Source of the DNA: Actinokineospora sp. NBRC 105648
GTDB taxonomy: Bacteria; Actinomycetota; Actinomycetes; Mycobacteriales; Pseudonocardiaceae
Assembly: GCF_030269645.1 (NCBI RefSeq)
Contig: NZ_BSTR01000069.1
Coordinates: 1 to 37,312 of the forward strand
Length of the DNA: 37,312 nt
Direction of reading: 5' to 3'
Shown: in pieces, positions 7,493 to 14,839 of the stretch
How positions within the stretch are numbered: position 1 is the first letter of the stretch
Layout of the letters: each line of letters starts with the position of its first letter
The notes under the pieces: generated by a model
Databases searched by the model: none
What the model saw: only the letters and a program-made list of their open reading frames with translations
Told to the model about the DNA's origin: nothing
Made by a program: the position numbers and the translations under genes

Positions 7493-8119
7493 TCAGAGCC
7501 GGTAGGTGTACTCCTCGAACGACTCGTCCTCGACCACCCGCGCGCGGCGCCGGGGGCGGGCGGGACTCGTGTCCGACGGGCTGGCCGAGGCGACCAACGC
7601 GGTGAACAGCCCCTGGTGCACGGCCCACCCGCGCCGTGACGGCGCGGCCAGGGTGAGCATCAGCATCCGCCCGGTGCCCGGCTCGGGGATGAACGCCTGC
7701 AACTGCAGCGTCAGCGGCAGCCGTGCCCGTGCCTGCTCCACCCCGGGCACCCGCTGGGCGACCACGGCGGGACCGATCGGGCTGTCCACGACCACGGTCT
7801 CGCGCACGTCCGGCCCGCCCACGTCCTCCACGGCGTCGCGCAGCGAGTCTGCGGTGTCGAGGTCCCAGCCGGGCGGCACGACCAGCGCCACCCCGGTGAG
7901 CAGCGCCGGGTCGGCGTCCTCGGGCAGCACCACGGCCATCAGGAACGCGCCCTCGCGCACCGCGGTCTCCACCGCCTCGGCGGCCAGCGCCTCCAGGTCG
8001 GCCGCGGCGCCCGCGGGTGCGTCTCGGATCTCGCCGATGATCCCGGCGAACTCCCGCACCGCCCGGGCGGGCTCGGCCAGCGGCACCTGCCGGGCCGACG
8101 ACGGCATCGCGAGCTTCAC
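7493..8119 (-). CDS. Hypothetical protein, third gene of type VII-like operon
   Basis: A 208-residue protein with no domain I can name. It is acidic, with alternating hydrophobic strands and helices. The region REGAFLMAVVLPEDADPALLTG and the later RMLMLTLAAPSRRG suggest a compact alpha/beta fold. The C-terminal 35 residues are Ser/Pro/Arg-rich and end in the acidic-aromatic EDESFEEYTYRL. The start GTG overlaps the previous stop as GTGA (8116-8119), so it is translationally coupled to the WXG-like gene and probably acts with it. Roles as a chaperone, immunity or ESX-associated protein are all possible. None is shown by sequence. Confidence 0.8.
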   Translation of the reverse strand: MKLAMPSSARQVPLAEPARAVREFAGIIGEIRDAPAGAAADLEALAAEAVETAVREGAFLMAVVLPEDADPALLTGVALVVPPGWDLDTADSLRDAVEDVGGPDVRETVVVDSPIGPAVVAQRVPGVEQARARLPLTLQLQAFIPEPGTGRMLMLTLAAPSRRGWAVHQGLFTALVASASPSDTSPARPRRRARVVEDESFEEYTYRL

Positions 8120-9453
8120 TTCAGGTGCTCCCTCGTCGAGGCGGCGGTCGTGTTGACCACCGCGTTCTCGGCGCCCGAGCGACCGGGGTTGCCTGCCAGC
8201 TTCAGCAGTTCGATCTCGCGGCGCTGCGCGGGCGTCAGCTCGACACCGGCGGCCTGCATGGACTTGACGGTGGTGTCGACCGCCGCCGAGTACGCCTCGC
8301 CCGCCGAGCGCAGCCTGCCGAACGCGTCGCGTTGAGCGTCGGTGAACTTCTCCGGGTCCTGGAACCGCTTGGCGATCTTGTCGCCCTTCTCCCGCAGGTC
8401 CTTGGCGCCCTTCTCGCGCACAGCCTCTCGGACTGAGCTGTTCTTCGACAGCTCCCGCAACTCCCTGATGTTCTTAGCCGCTTGACCAAGACCTGCGGAG
8501 GTGAACCCGTCCTTCGCCCCGTCGCGGGCACCCTTACCGGCGTTGCGCAGGCGGCTTCCGTTCTCAGCGATGTCGTCCAAGAGGCCCTTGCCCGCGCCTA
8601 CCGCACCTGAGGTGACTGTCCGCCCTGGGACGAGTCCTAGACCGATATCCAGCCAACTTGGGGCGTTGCTCGAACCGACCCCCTTCTGCGCCAGCCCGGT
8701 CAACGCGTTGATCCCACCGGAGGCTGCAGCCACCGTCCCCGCTACCGGCGCGACAACCTCACCAACGCCAGGGATCAGCAACGAACCCGCGGCGATGGCC
8801 GCCGAGGCACTGGACACGATCCCGGACGTCTTACCGATGCCGTCGAGCGCTTGCACGTACCAGGCGTCGTTCTCCGGCTTGAACACCTCGTCCGGTCCGC
8901 TGCGGATGCCCTTGGCAGCGTCGTTCGCCTCTCGAAGGTGCTTCTTCGCCAACCGGTGCGCATCGTCGATGACCTTCTCGAACGCCGCCCGCGCGTCGGC
9001 TGCCTCACCCACCGCGGTCAAGAAGGCGTTGTACTTGTCGTTGTAGTGCGGGTTGCTCACATCCCGCGGTATGGCGCCCGCCGCACGGGTCTGCGCGTCC
9101 TCGGCAGCGTCCATCAGCTTCTTGAGCTGCTTGGCCCGGGACTCCAGCTCCTCGGCCTTGTCCTGGTTGGCCTTCATCCGGCCCGCCCACACGACCAGCG
9201 CCTGGGTGACCTTCGCCATCGACTCGGCGCCCTTGACGATCCCCTTGGGCAGGTCGTCGCCGTAGTCGCTGAACTCCTCGGCCGCCGACCCGCCCCAGTC
9301 GGCGTCGTCGGTGATCTCGCACGCCTCGCTGAGCCGGGGCGCGACCGCGGCGAGCATGGTCTGCACCTCGGCGAGGTTCACCAGGGTCGTCCGCACGGCC
9401 GACTGCTCGCCGGGGGTCGGGTCGAACCCGAGCGTCGGGTAGCCGCGGCTCAC
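8116..9453 (-). CDS. WXG-like N-terminal protein with hydrophobic hinge, possible type VII substrate
   Basis: A 445-residue protein of unknown activity. The N-terminal 150 residues form a helical hairpin-like region with the motif DADWGGSAAEEFSDYG, reminiscent of WXG100 proteins. They are followed by a Lys/Glu-rich coiled-coil stretch. A Gly/Ala-rich hydrophobic segment (around 220-265, SASAAIAAGSLLIPGVGEVV) comes next. The charged C-terminal part (about 310-445) matches no toxin domain I know. The architecture resembles large proteins exported by type VII systems, including polymorphic toxins. Start and stop both overlap neighbours by GTGA, a coupled three-gene operon. Export and toxicity are inferred, not seen. 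Confidence 0.8.
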   Translation of the reverse strand: MSRGYPTLGFDPTPGEQSAVRTTLVNLAEVQTMLAAVAPRLSEACEITDDADWGGSAAEEFSDYGDDLPKGIVKGAESMAKVTQALVVWAGRMKANQDKAEELESRAKQLKKLMDAAEDAQTRAAGAIPRDVSNPHYNDKYNAFLTAVGEAADARAAFEKVIDDAHRLAKKHLREANDAAKGIRSGPDEVFKPENDAWYVQALDGIGKTSGIVSSASAAIAAGSLLIPGVGEVVAPVAGTVAAASGGINALTGLAQKGVGSSNAPSWLDIGLGLVPGRTVTSGAVGAGKGLLDDIAENGSRLRNAGKGARDGAKDGFTSAGLGQAAKNIRELRELSKNSSVREAVREKGAKDLREKGDKIAKRFQDPEKFTDAQRDAFGRLRSAGEAYSAAVDTTVKSMQAAGVELTPAQRREIELLKLAGNPGRSGAENAVVNTTAASTREHLK

Positions 9454-9860
9454 GGCCTGCCTCCCGCCCGCTGCGACTTCGCGGTGTCGGCGAGCAGCTG
9501 GTCGAGCCGGGCCTGCTGGGTGGCCGCGGCGACCCGCAGCGCGTCGAGCTGCTGGTCGGCCACGGCCTGGTCGACGGCGTAGCGCATCCGGTCGGCGCCG
9601 CCCTGCTCGACGAGCTCGTAGTTGTCCACCGCGCCGCGCACGTTGTCGGCGATCTTGTCGATCTTGTCCCGCATCGCGCCGAGGTCGTCGCGCCACTGGT
9701 CGGCGACCTCCTGCGCGGCGGCGGCGATGTCGCCGGGGCCGAGGTCCCCGCTGACCCCCTGCAACGCCCCGGCGGCGGCCTCGACCTCGCCCGCGAGCGC
9801 CTTCAGCTCGCCGACGCGGATCGCGAGACTGGTCGTGTTGACGGTGTACCCGGATGCCAT
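9450..9860 (-). CDS. EspC/WXG100-like small protein
   Basis: A 136-residue, mostly helical protein, start MASGYTVNTTSLAIRVGELK, with AAAAQEVADQWRDDLGAM near the middle and NYELVEQGG at about residue 80-88. This pattern resembles the EspC-type secretion targets of type VII systems (PF10824), in which a helical hairpin is exported with a partner. The ATG has a GAAGGAG site at good spacing. It is the first gene of a three-gene minus-strand operon with GTGA overlaps. It is divergent from the ABC ATPase gene at 9975. No EccC-type ATPase or other secretion component lies in the window, so the apparatus must be encoded elsewhere if this is a substrate. Confidence 0.75.
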   Translation of the reverse strand: MASGYTVNTTSLAIRVGELKALAGEVEAAAGALQGVSGDLGPGDIAAAAQEVADQWRDDLGAMRDKIDKIADNVRGAVDNYELVEQGGADRMRYAVDQAVADQQLDALRVAAATQQARLDQLLADTAKSQRAGGRP

Positions 9861-9974
9861 GGCCACGCTCCTTCGTGCTCGGTCCCAGTCAACGGCGCGC
9901 ACCACGTCCGGCGCAGTCCGCGCTGCGCAGGGAGGCAAGCGGAGCGCACGGGTGGGCAAAGGCAGAATGGCGCC

Positions 9975-10811
9975 GTGACCTCGCGGACTCAGGACGGCAC
10001 CGGACCCGACCCACAGGGCGACCTCGACGACCTCGTGCTGCACATGGCGGACGTCGGTGTCCGTCGCGGCAGCACCGACCTGCTCAAATCCGTCGACTGG
10101 AGCGTGGAGCTCGACGAGCGCTGGGTGATCCTCGGCGGCAACGGCGCGGGCAAGACCACCCTGCTGCGGCTCGCAGGCGCGGAGCTGCACCCGACCACCG
10201 GCTCCGTGCACGTGCTCGGCGAGCAGCTGGGCCGGGTGAACGTCTTCGAGCTGCGCACCCGCATCGGGTTCGCCACCGCCGCGCTGGCCGGTCGCATCCC
10301 GGCCGAGGAGAAGGTGATCGACGTCGTGGTCAGCGCCGGGTACGCGGTGCTCGGCCGCTGGCGCGAGCAGTACGACCGGCTCGACACCGGCCGCGCCGAG
10401 GAGCTGCTCAAGGCGATGGGCATCGGTGCCTTCGCCGAGCGCACCTTCGGCACGCTGTCCGAGGGCGAGCGCAAGCGCACCCTGATCGCCCGCGCGCTGA
10501 TGACCGACCCGGAGCTGCTGCTGCTCGACGAGCCCGCGGCGGGCCTGGACCTGGGCGGCCGCGAGGACCTGGTGGCCCGGCTGACCGAGCTGGCGCTCGA
10601 CCCGGACGCGCCCGCGACCGTGCTGGTCACCCACCACGTCGAGGAGATCCCGCCCGGGTTCACCCACCTGCTGCTGCTCGCCGACGGCGGCGTGGTGGCC
10701 CAGGGGTTGATCACCGACGTGCTGACCAGCGAGAACCTCTCGGCCACCTTCGGCCAGCCGCTGGAGCTGGAGCGCTCCGGCGACCGGTACTTCGCGCGCC
10801 GCCGGGGCTGA
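9975..10811 (+). CDS. ABC transporter ATP-binding protein
   Basis: A 278-residue ATPase subunit with Walker A GGNGAGKTT (54-62), signature LSEGERKR (161-168), Walker B LLLLDEP (181-187), D-loop AGLD and the switch His in VTHHVEE (219-224). No permease gene adjoins it, so the transported substrate is unknown, or it may be a soluble ABC protein. By position it corresponds to Rv3041c of M. tuberculosis as I recall that locus, just upstream of an enoyl-CoA hydratase. The GTG start has no convincing ribosome site, and AGAATG lies a few bases upstream, so the mRNA may be leaderless. The next gene begins 57 bp downstream and may be co-transcribed. Confidence 0.92.
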   Translation: MTSRTQDGTGPDPQGDLDDLVLHMADVGVRRGSTDLLKSVDWSVELDERWVILGGNGAGKTTLLRLAGAELHPTTGSVHVLGEQLGRVNVFELRTRIGFATAALAGRIPAEEKVIDVVVSAGYAVLGRWREQYDRLDTGRAEELLKAMGIGAFAERTFGTLSEGERKRTLIARALMTDPELLLLDEPAAGLDLGGREDLVARLTELALDPDAPATVLVTHHVEEIPPGFTHLLLLADGGVVAQGLITDVLTSENLSATFGQPLELERSGDRYFARRRG

Positions 10812-10868
10812 GTTCGCTACCGGCAGGTAACCTTTCGACGACCGTGGCACTGGCAGGAGGGCATCACC

Positions 10869-11648
10869 GTGGGTGAGTTCGTTCGGCTCGAGGTTGAGGA
10901 CGGCATCGGCACCATCCGGCTGGACCGGCCGCCGATGAACGCGATCAACCGGCAGCTGCAGGCCGAGCTGCGCGAGGCCGCGCTCGAGGCGGGCAAGCGC
11001 GCCGACGTCCGGGCGGTGATCGTCTACGGCGGCCCCAAGGTGTTCGCGGCGGGCGCGGACGTCAAGGAGTTCGCCGACATGTCCTACACCGACATCGCCG
11101 ACTACGCCCCGGAGCTGTCCGGGTCGCTGGCGGTCATCGCCGAGCTGCCCAAGCCGACGGTCGCGGCCATCACCGGCTTCGCCCTCGGCGGCGGCTACGA
11201 GCTGGCGCTGTGCTGCGACCGCCGGATCGCGGGCGACAACGCCAAGGTCGGCCAGCCGGAGATCCTGCTCGGCATCATCCCCGGCGCGGGCGGCACCCAG
11301 CGGTTGACCAGGCTGGTCGGCCCGAGCCGGGCCAAGGACCTGATCTACACCGGCCGCTTCGTCAAGGCCGAGGAGGCCCTGGCGATCGGCATGGTCGACG
11401 AGGTCGTGGCCCCCGACGACGTGTACGAGGCGGCGAAGCGCTGGGCGGGCCAGTTCACCAAGGGCGCGTCCCGCGCGCTGGCCGCGGCGAAGGCCGCCAT
11501 CGACGGCGGTCTGGACAACGACCTGGCCAGCGGCCTCAAGCTGGAGACGAACCTGTTCGCCGCGCTGTTCGCCACCGAGGACCGGACCACCGGGCTGCGC
11601 TCGTTCATCGAGAACGGCCCCGGGAAGGCGGAGTTCGATGGCCGTTGA
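10869..11648 (+). CDS. Enoyl-CoA hydratase, crotonase family
   Basis: Hydrates trans-2-enoyl-CoA in fatty-acid beta-oxidation. The 259 residues carry the oxyanion-hole segments AAGADVKEF (60-68) and ALGGGYELAL (105-114). Both catalytic glutamates, Glu111 and Glu131, the second in GQPEILLGIIPGAGGTQRL, are present, so this is an active hydratase rather than a divergent crotonase. The GTG start follows an AGGAGGG site. Its last 11 bases overlap the following methyltransferase. Position and order match echA17 (Rv3039c) in the mycobacterial block, which I recall from memory. Confidence 0.93.
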   Translation: MGEFVRLEVEDGIGTIRLDRPPMNAINRQLQAELREAALEAGKRADVRAVIVYGGPKVFAAGADVKEFADMSYTDIADYAPELSGSLAVIAELPKPTVAAITGFALGGGYELALCCDRRIAGDNAKVGQPEILLGIIPGAGGTQRLTRLVGPSRAKDLIYTGRFVKAEEALAIGMVDEVVAPDDVYEAAKRWAGQFTKGASRALAAAKAAIDGGLDNDLASGLKLETNLFAALFATEDRTTGLRSFIENGPGKAEFDGR

Positions 11649-12594
11649 CCCGACGCCCAACCCGCACGCCACCGCCGAGCAGGTCGAGGCGGCCTGGACC
11701 GATCCCAAGCTCGCCAACGTGCTCTACCACGACTGGGAGGCGGGCACCTACGACGAGAAGTGGTCGATCTCCTACGACGAGCGCTGCGTCGACTACGCCA
11801 CCGGCCGGTTCCGGGCCGCGGCGGGCGAGCGGGACTGGCCGTACGAGACGGCCATGGAACTGGGCAGCGGCACGGGTTTCTTCCTGCTCAACCTGATGCA
11901 GGGCGGGGTCGTGAAGAAGGGCTTCGTCACCGACCTGTCGCCGGGCATGGTCGAGGTGGCCCTGCGCAACGCCAAGGAGCTCGGCCTCGACGTCGAGGGC
12001 CGGGTCGCCGACGCCGAGCGGATCCCCTACGACGACGACAGCTTCGACCTCGTCGTCGGCCACGCGGTGCTGCACCACATCCCGGACCTGGACGCCGCGT
12101 TCAAGGAGGTCCGCCGCGTCCTCAAGCCCGGTGGCCGCTTCGTCTTCGCGGGCGAGCCCACCAAGATCGGCGACCGGTACGCCCGCAAGCTCGGTCAGGC
12201 CACCTGGTGGCTCACCACGAACCTGACCAAGCTCGCCCCGCTCCGCCAGTGGCGCCGCCCGCAGGAGGAGCTCGACGAGTCCTCGCGCGCGGCCGCGCTG
12301 GAGGCCGTGGTCGACATCCACACCTTCGACCCGGCGGCCCTGGAGACCACCGCCCGCGAGGCGGGAATGGTCGAGGTGGCCGCCGTGACCGAGGAGTTCG
12401 CCGCCGCCCTGTTCGGCTGGCCGGTGCGCACCTTCGAGGCCGCCGTCCCGAGGGAGAAGCTCGGTTTCGGCTGGGCCATGTTCGCCTTCAAGTCCTGGCA
12501 ACGGCTGACCACCCTGGACGAGAAGCTACTGCGGAAGGTGTTGCCCCGCAGCGTGTTCTACAACGTGCTGATCAGTGGCCGGAAACCCGCATGA
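11638..12594 (+). CDS. Class I SAM-dependent methyltransferase
   Basis: A 318-residue methyltransferase with SAM-binding motif I MELGSGTG (73-80), an acidic motif II in VTDLSPG and the post-motif VVGHAVLHHIPD. The C-terminal third (from about 190) has helical segments that may contact membrane or a lipid/glycan acceptor. It overlaps the hydratase by 11 bp and the next acyltransferase by ATGA, so the three genes are one translationally coupled operon. In the mycobacterial block I take it to correspond to Rv3038c. A role in modifying the polymethylated glucan made by the neighbouring convergent operon is plausible. The acceptor is not shown by sequence. Confidence 0.88.
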   Translation: MAVDPTPNPHATAEQVEAAWTDPKLANVLYHDWEAGTYDEKWSISYDERCVDYATGRFRAAAGERDWPYETAMELGSGTGFFLLNLMQGGVVKKGFVTDLSPGMVEVALRNAKELGLDVEGRVADAERIPYDDDSFDLVVGHAVLHHIPDLDAAFKEVRRVLKPGGRFVFAGEPTKIGDRYARKLGQATWWLTTNLTKLAPLRQWRRPQEELDESSRAAALEAVVDIHTFDPAALETTAREAGMVEVAAVTEEFAAALFGWPVRTFEAAVPREKLGFGWAMFAFKSWQRLTTLDEKLLRKVLPRSVFYNVLISGRKPA

Positions 12595-13337
12595 CCTCGA
12601 TGTGGGGCTCCCCGCTGACCCAGCGCCTGCGCTTCTGGACCCGCCGAGACCCGGCCCAGGCCCGTTTCCTCACGATGGCGTCGTTGCGCTGGGTGCTGCG
12701 CCACCGCGCGTACACACCGTGGTACCTGGTCCGCTACTGGCGACTCCTGAGGTTCCGCGTCGCCAACCCGCACATCATCCTGCGCGGCATGGTCTTCCTC
12801 GGCAAGGACGTCGAGATCCACGCCCGCCCCGGCTTCGGCCGCCTGGAGATCGGCCGCTGGGTCCACATCGGCGACGGCAACGCCATCCGCTGCCACGAGG
12901 GCTCGTTGCGCATCGGCGACAAGGCGGTGTTCGGCAGGCAGAACGTCGTCAACTGCTACCTGGACATCGAACTGGGCGAGGCGGCCCTGGTGGCGGACTG
13001 GGTCTACATCTGCGACTTCGACCACGTGACGGCGGACATCCACCAGCCGATCAAGGACCAGGGCATCGTCAAGTCCCCGGTCCGGATCGGCCCGGACACC
13101 TGGATCTGCACGAAGGTCACGGTCACCAAGGGCACCAGGATCGGACGCGGCTGCGTCGTCGGCGCGCACGCGGTGGTCCGGGGAGACGTCCCCGACTACG
13201 CGGTGGCGGCAGGCATCCCGGCGAAGATAGTCCGTGACCGCAGAACCGCCTACGAGGCCGACGCCGAACGCAGAGCAGCGGTGGCCGACATGGCAAGGAA
13301 AGCTGCCAAGGCATTGCAAAAGACCCTGGAGTCCTGA
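12591..13337 (+). CDS. Hexapeptide-repeat (left-handed beta-helix) acyltransferase
   Basis: A 248-residue O-acyltransferase of the LbetaH type. After a basic N-terminal 65 residues, hexapeptide turns run from about 65 to 215: EIHARP, EIGRWV, RIGDKAVFG, RIGPDTWI, RIGRGCVVGAHAVV and YAVAAGIPAKIV. The acceptor His candidate lies in ICDFDHVTADIHQP. Such enzymes use acyl-CoA or acetyl-CoA. The gene starts with ATG inside the methyltransferase stop (ATGA). Its mycobacterial counterpart by position is Rv3034c, proposed as an acetyltransferase for the methylglucose lipopolysaccharide. It faces the glucan genes across a strong hairpin. Substrate is inferred from context. Confidence 0.88.
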   Translation: MTSMWGSPLTQRLRFWTRRDPAQARFLTMASLRWVLRHRAYTPWYLVRYWRLLRFRVANPHIILRGMVFLGKDVEIHARPGFGRLEIGRWVHIGDGNAIRCHEGSLRIGDKAVFGRQNVVNCYLDIELGEAALVADWVYICDFDHVTADIHQPIKDQGIVKSPVRIGPDTWICTKVTVTKGTRIGRGCVVGAHAVVRGDVPDYAVAAGIPAKIVRDRRTAYEADAERRAAVADMARKAAKALQKTLES

Positions 13338-13485
13338 CCGCCGGCCAGTTCCAACCACCCGCCAGTCCCTGGCCGGCACCAGTTATAGCCCCGCTACTAG
13401 TTCTCGCCACCCACCCTGCCGAGCCCGGCCTCCCAACCAGGCCCGATGACCACTCCCCGCCCTGCATCCCATACGCAGCCAAAAC

Positions 13486-13545
13486 ACGGGCTCATTCTGT
13501 TTGTCAAGGTACTCTTTCCCGCCTTGACAAACAGAATGAGCCCGT
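13486..13545. terminator. Perfect 24-bp inverted repeat between convergent operons
   Basis: Arms 13486-13509 and 13522-13545 are exact complements (24 bp) around the 12-nt loop TACTCTTTCCCG. The left arm begins ACGGGCTCATTCTG. It lies between the stops of the acyltransferase (plus) and the GT4 gene (minus) and can act as a bidirectional terminator. The arms are markedly less GC-rich than the genes, and the stem is unusually long. Confidence 0.85.
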
Positions 13546-13576
13546 AGTCACAATTGTGCGGAGGGGAAGCAGGGAC

Positions 13577-14827
13577 TCACCCGAAGGCGTTGCCCGTGGC
13601 GATCTTCGGTCGTCCCAACAAGACACGCTCGCCAACAACCGCAGACGCATAGACTCCCGCGGTCTGCGTAGCGATCAACTCCCAGGAGAAGTCCACCGGC
13701 AACCGAGCCTTGGCCGCGCGAGCACGCCGACGAGCCCCACCAGGATCATCCAACACCCGCCGCACGCCCGCGGCGATCCCCTCGACATCCCCAGCCGCGA
13801 ACGAGACCCCCGTCTCCCCCTCCACCACGACCTCACCCAGCCCACCCGCGGTAGACGCGACCAACGGTGCCCCCACCGCGGCAGCCTCCAACGCCACAAT
13901 CCCGAACGGTTCGTACCGGCTGGGCAGTACGACCGCGTCAGCGGCGGACAGCGTCGCCACCAACTCGGTGTCCGACAGGTGCCCCACGAAATCCACCGCT
14001 CGCCGCACGCGCAACTTCCGGGACAGCTCCAACAGGGCCCCGGACTGCGACCCCTTGCCCGCCACCACAAGGCGGGTCCCCGGGTGCGAGGCCCGGATGC
14101 GCGGCAGGGCCGCGATCAGGTCGTGCACCCCCTTCTCCCATTCCAGCCTGCCGAAGAACAGCAGCAACGGAGCGCCTTCAACGCTGTACGCAGCGCGCGC
14201 CGCCCGAACCGCGCGCGGTGGTACGCGCCAGTCGCGCGGCTCGATCCCGTTGTGGATGACCGTGATCCCCGCGGGGTCCACTTCGAACAGGTGGGCGACC
14301 TCGGCGCGCATCGCGGACGAACAGGTGATCACCGCGTCCGCGCGGTTGGCCAGCCACCACTCGACCGAGTGCACCTGCTGGTTGAGCGGCTGCGACAGCC
14401 AGCCGCTGTGCCTGCCCGCCTCGGTGGCGTGCACGGTGGCCACCAGCGGCGCCCCCGCCTGCTCGGCCAGCGCGACCGCCGGGTGGGTCACCAGCCAGTC
14501 GTGCGCGTGCACCACGTCCGGGTGCCAGCCGCCCAGCAGGGCGAGGCCCGCGCGGATCATGGCGTGGCCCATGGCGAGCGTCCAGGCGACCAGGTCCTTC
14601 TCGAACACCAGGTGCGTCGGGTCCTCGGCCACCCGGATGACCCGCACGCCGTCGTGCCTGCCGTCCTCGGTGGGGTGGGTCAGCGCGTCGGTGCCCGCCT
14701 CGTGCCTGCACAGCACGACGACGTCGTGGCCCTGGGCCGCGAGGTGCCGGGCGACGGCGTGCACGTGCCTGCCGAGGCCGCCGACGACCACCGGCGGGTA
14801 CTCCCAGGACAACATCAGCACGCGCAT
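13577..14827 (-). CDS. GT4 alpha-glucosyltransferase, Rv3032-like
   Basis: A 416-residue glycogen-synthase-like GT-B enzyme. It opens with MLSWEYPPVVVGGLGRH, in which GGLG binds the donor phosphate. GRLEWEKG (226-233) supplies the Arg/Lys pair, and the E-x7-E motif is Glu306 to Glu314 in YEPFGIVALE. It should add alpha-1,4-glucose from a nucleotide or ADP-sugar donor. It is the third gene of a minus-strand operon after the methyltransferase and the GH57 enzyme, separated from the latter by 12 bp. In M. tuberculosis the same trio (Rv3030-Rv3031-Rv3032) builds methylglucose lipopolysaccharide and contributes to alpha-glucan, which I take as the likely pathway here. A glycogen-only role is the alternative. 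Confidence 0.9.
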   Translation of the reverse strand: MRVLMLSWEYPPVVVGGLGRHVHAVARHLAAQGHDVVVLCRHEAGTDALTHPTEDGRHDGVRVIRVAEDPTHLVFEKDLVAWTLAMGHAMIRAGLALLGGWHPDVVHAHDWLVTHPAVALAEQAGAPLVATVHATEAGRHSGWLSQPLNQQVHSVEWWLANRADAVITCSSAMRAEVAHLFEVDPAGITVIHNGIEPRDWRVPPRAVRAARAAYSVEGAPLLLFFGRLEWEKGVHDLIAALPRIRASHPGTRLVVAGKGSQSGALLELSRKLRVRRAVDFVGHLSDTELVATLSAADAVVLPSRYEPFGIVALEAAAVGAPLVASTAGGLGEVVVEGETGVSFAAGDVEGIAAGVRRVLDDPGGARRRARAAKARLPVDFSWELIATQTAGVYASAVVGERVLLGRPKIATGNAFG

Positions 14828-14839
14828 GGTGGGCCAACC

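Noticed and set aside
9860..11717. Upstream extension of the EspC-like frame on the minus strand
   Set aside because: It runs antisense through the ABC ATPase and hydratase genes. The ATG at 9860 has a good ribosome site and begins the family-like sequence.
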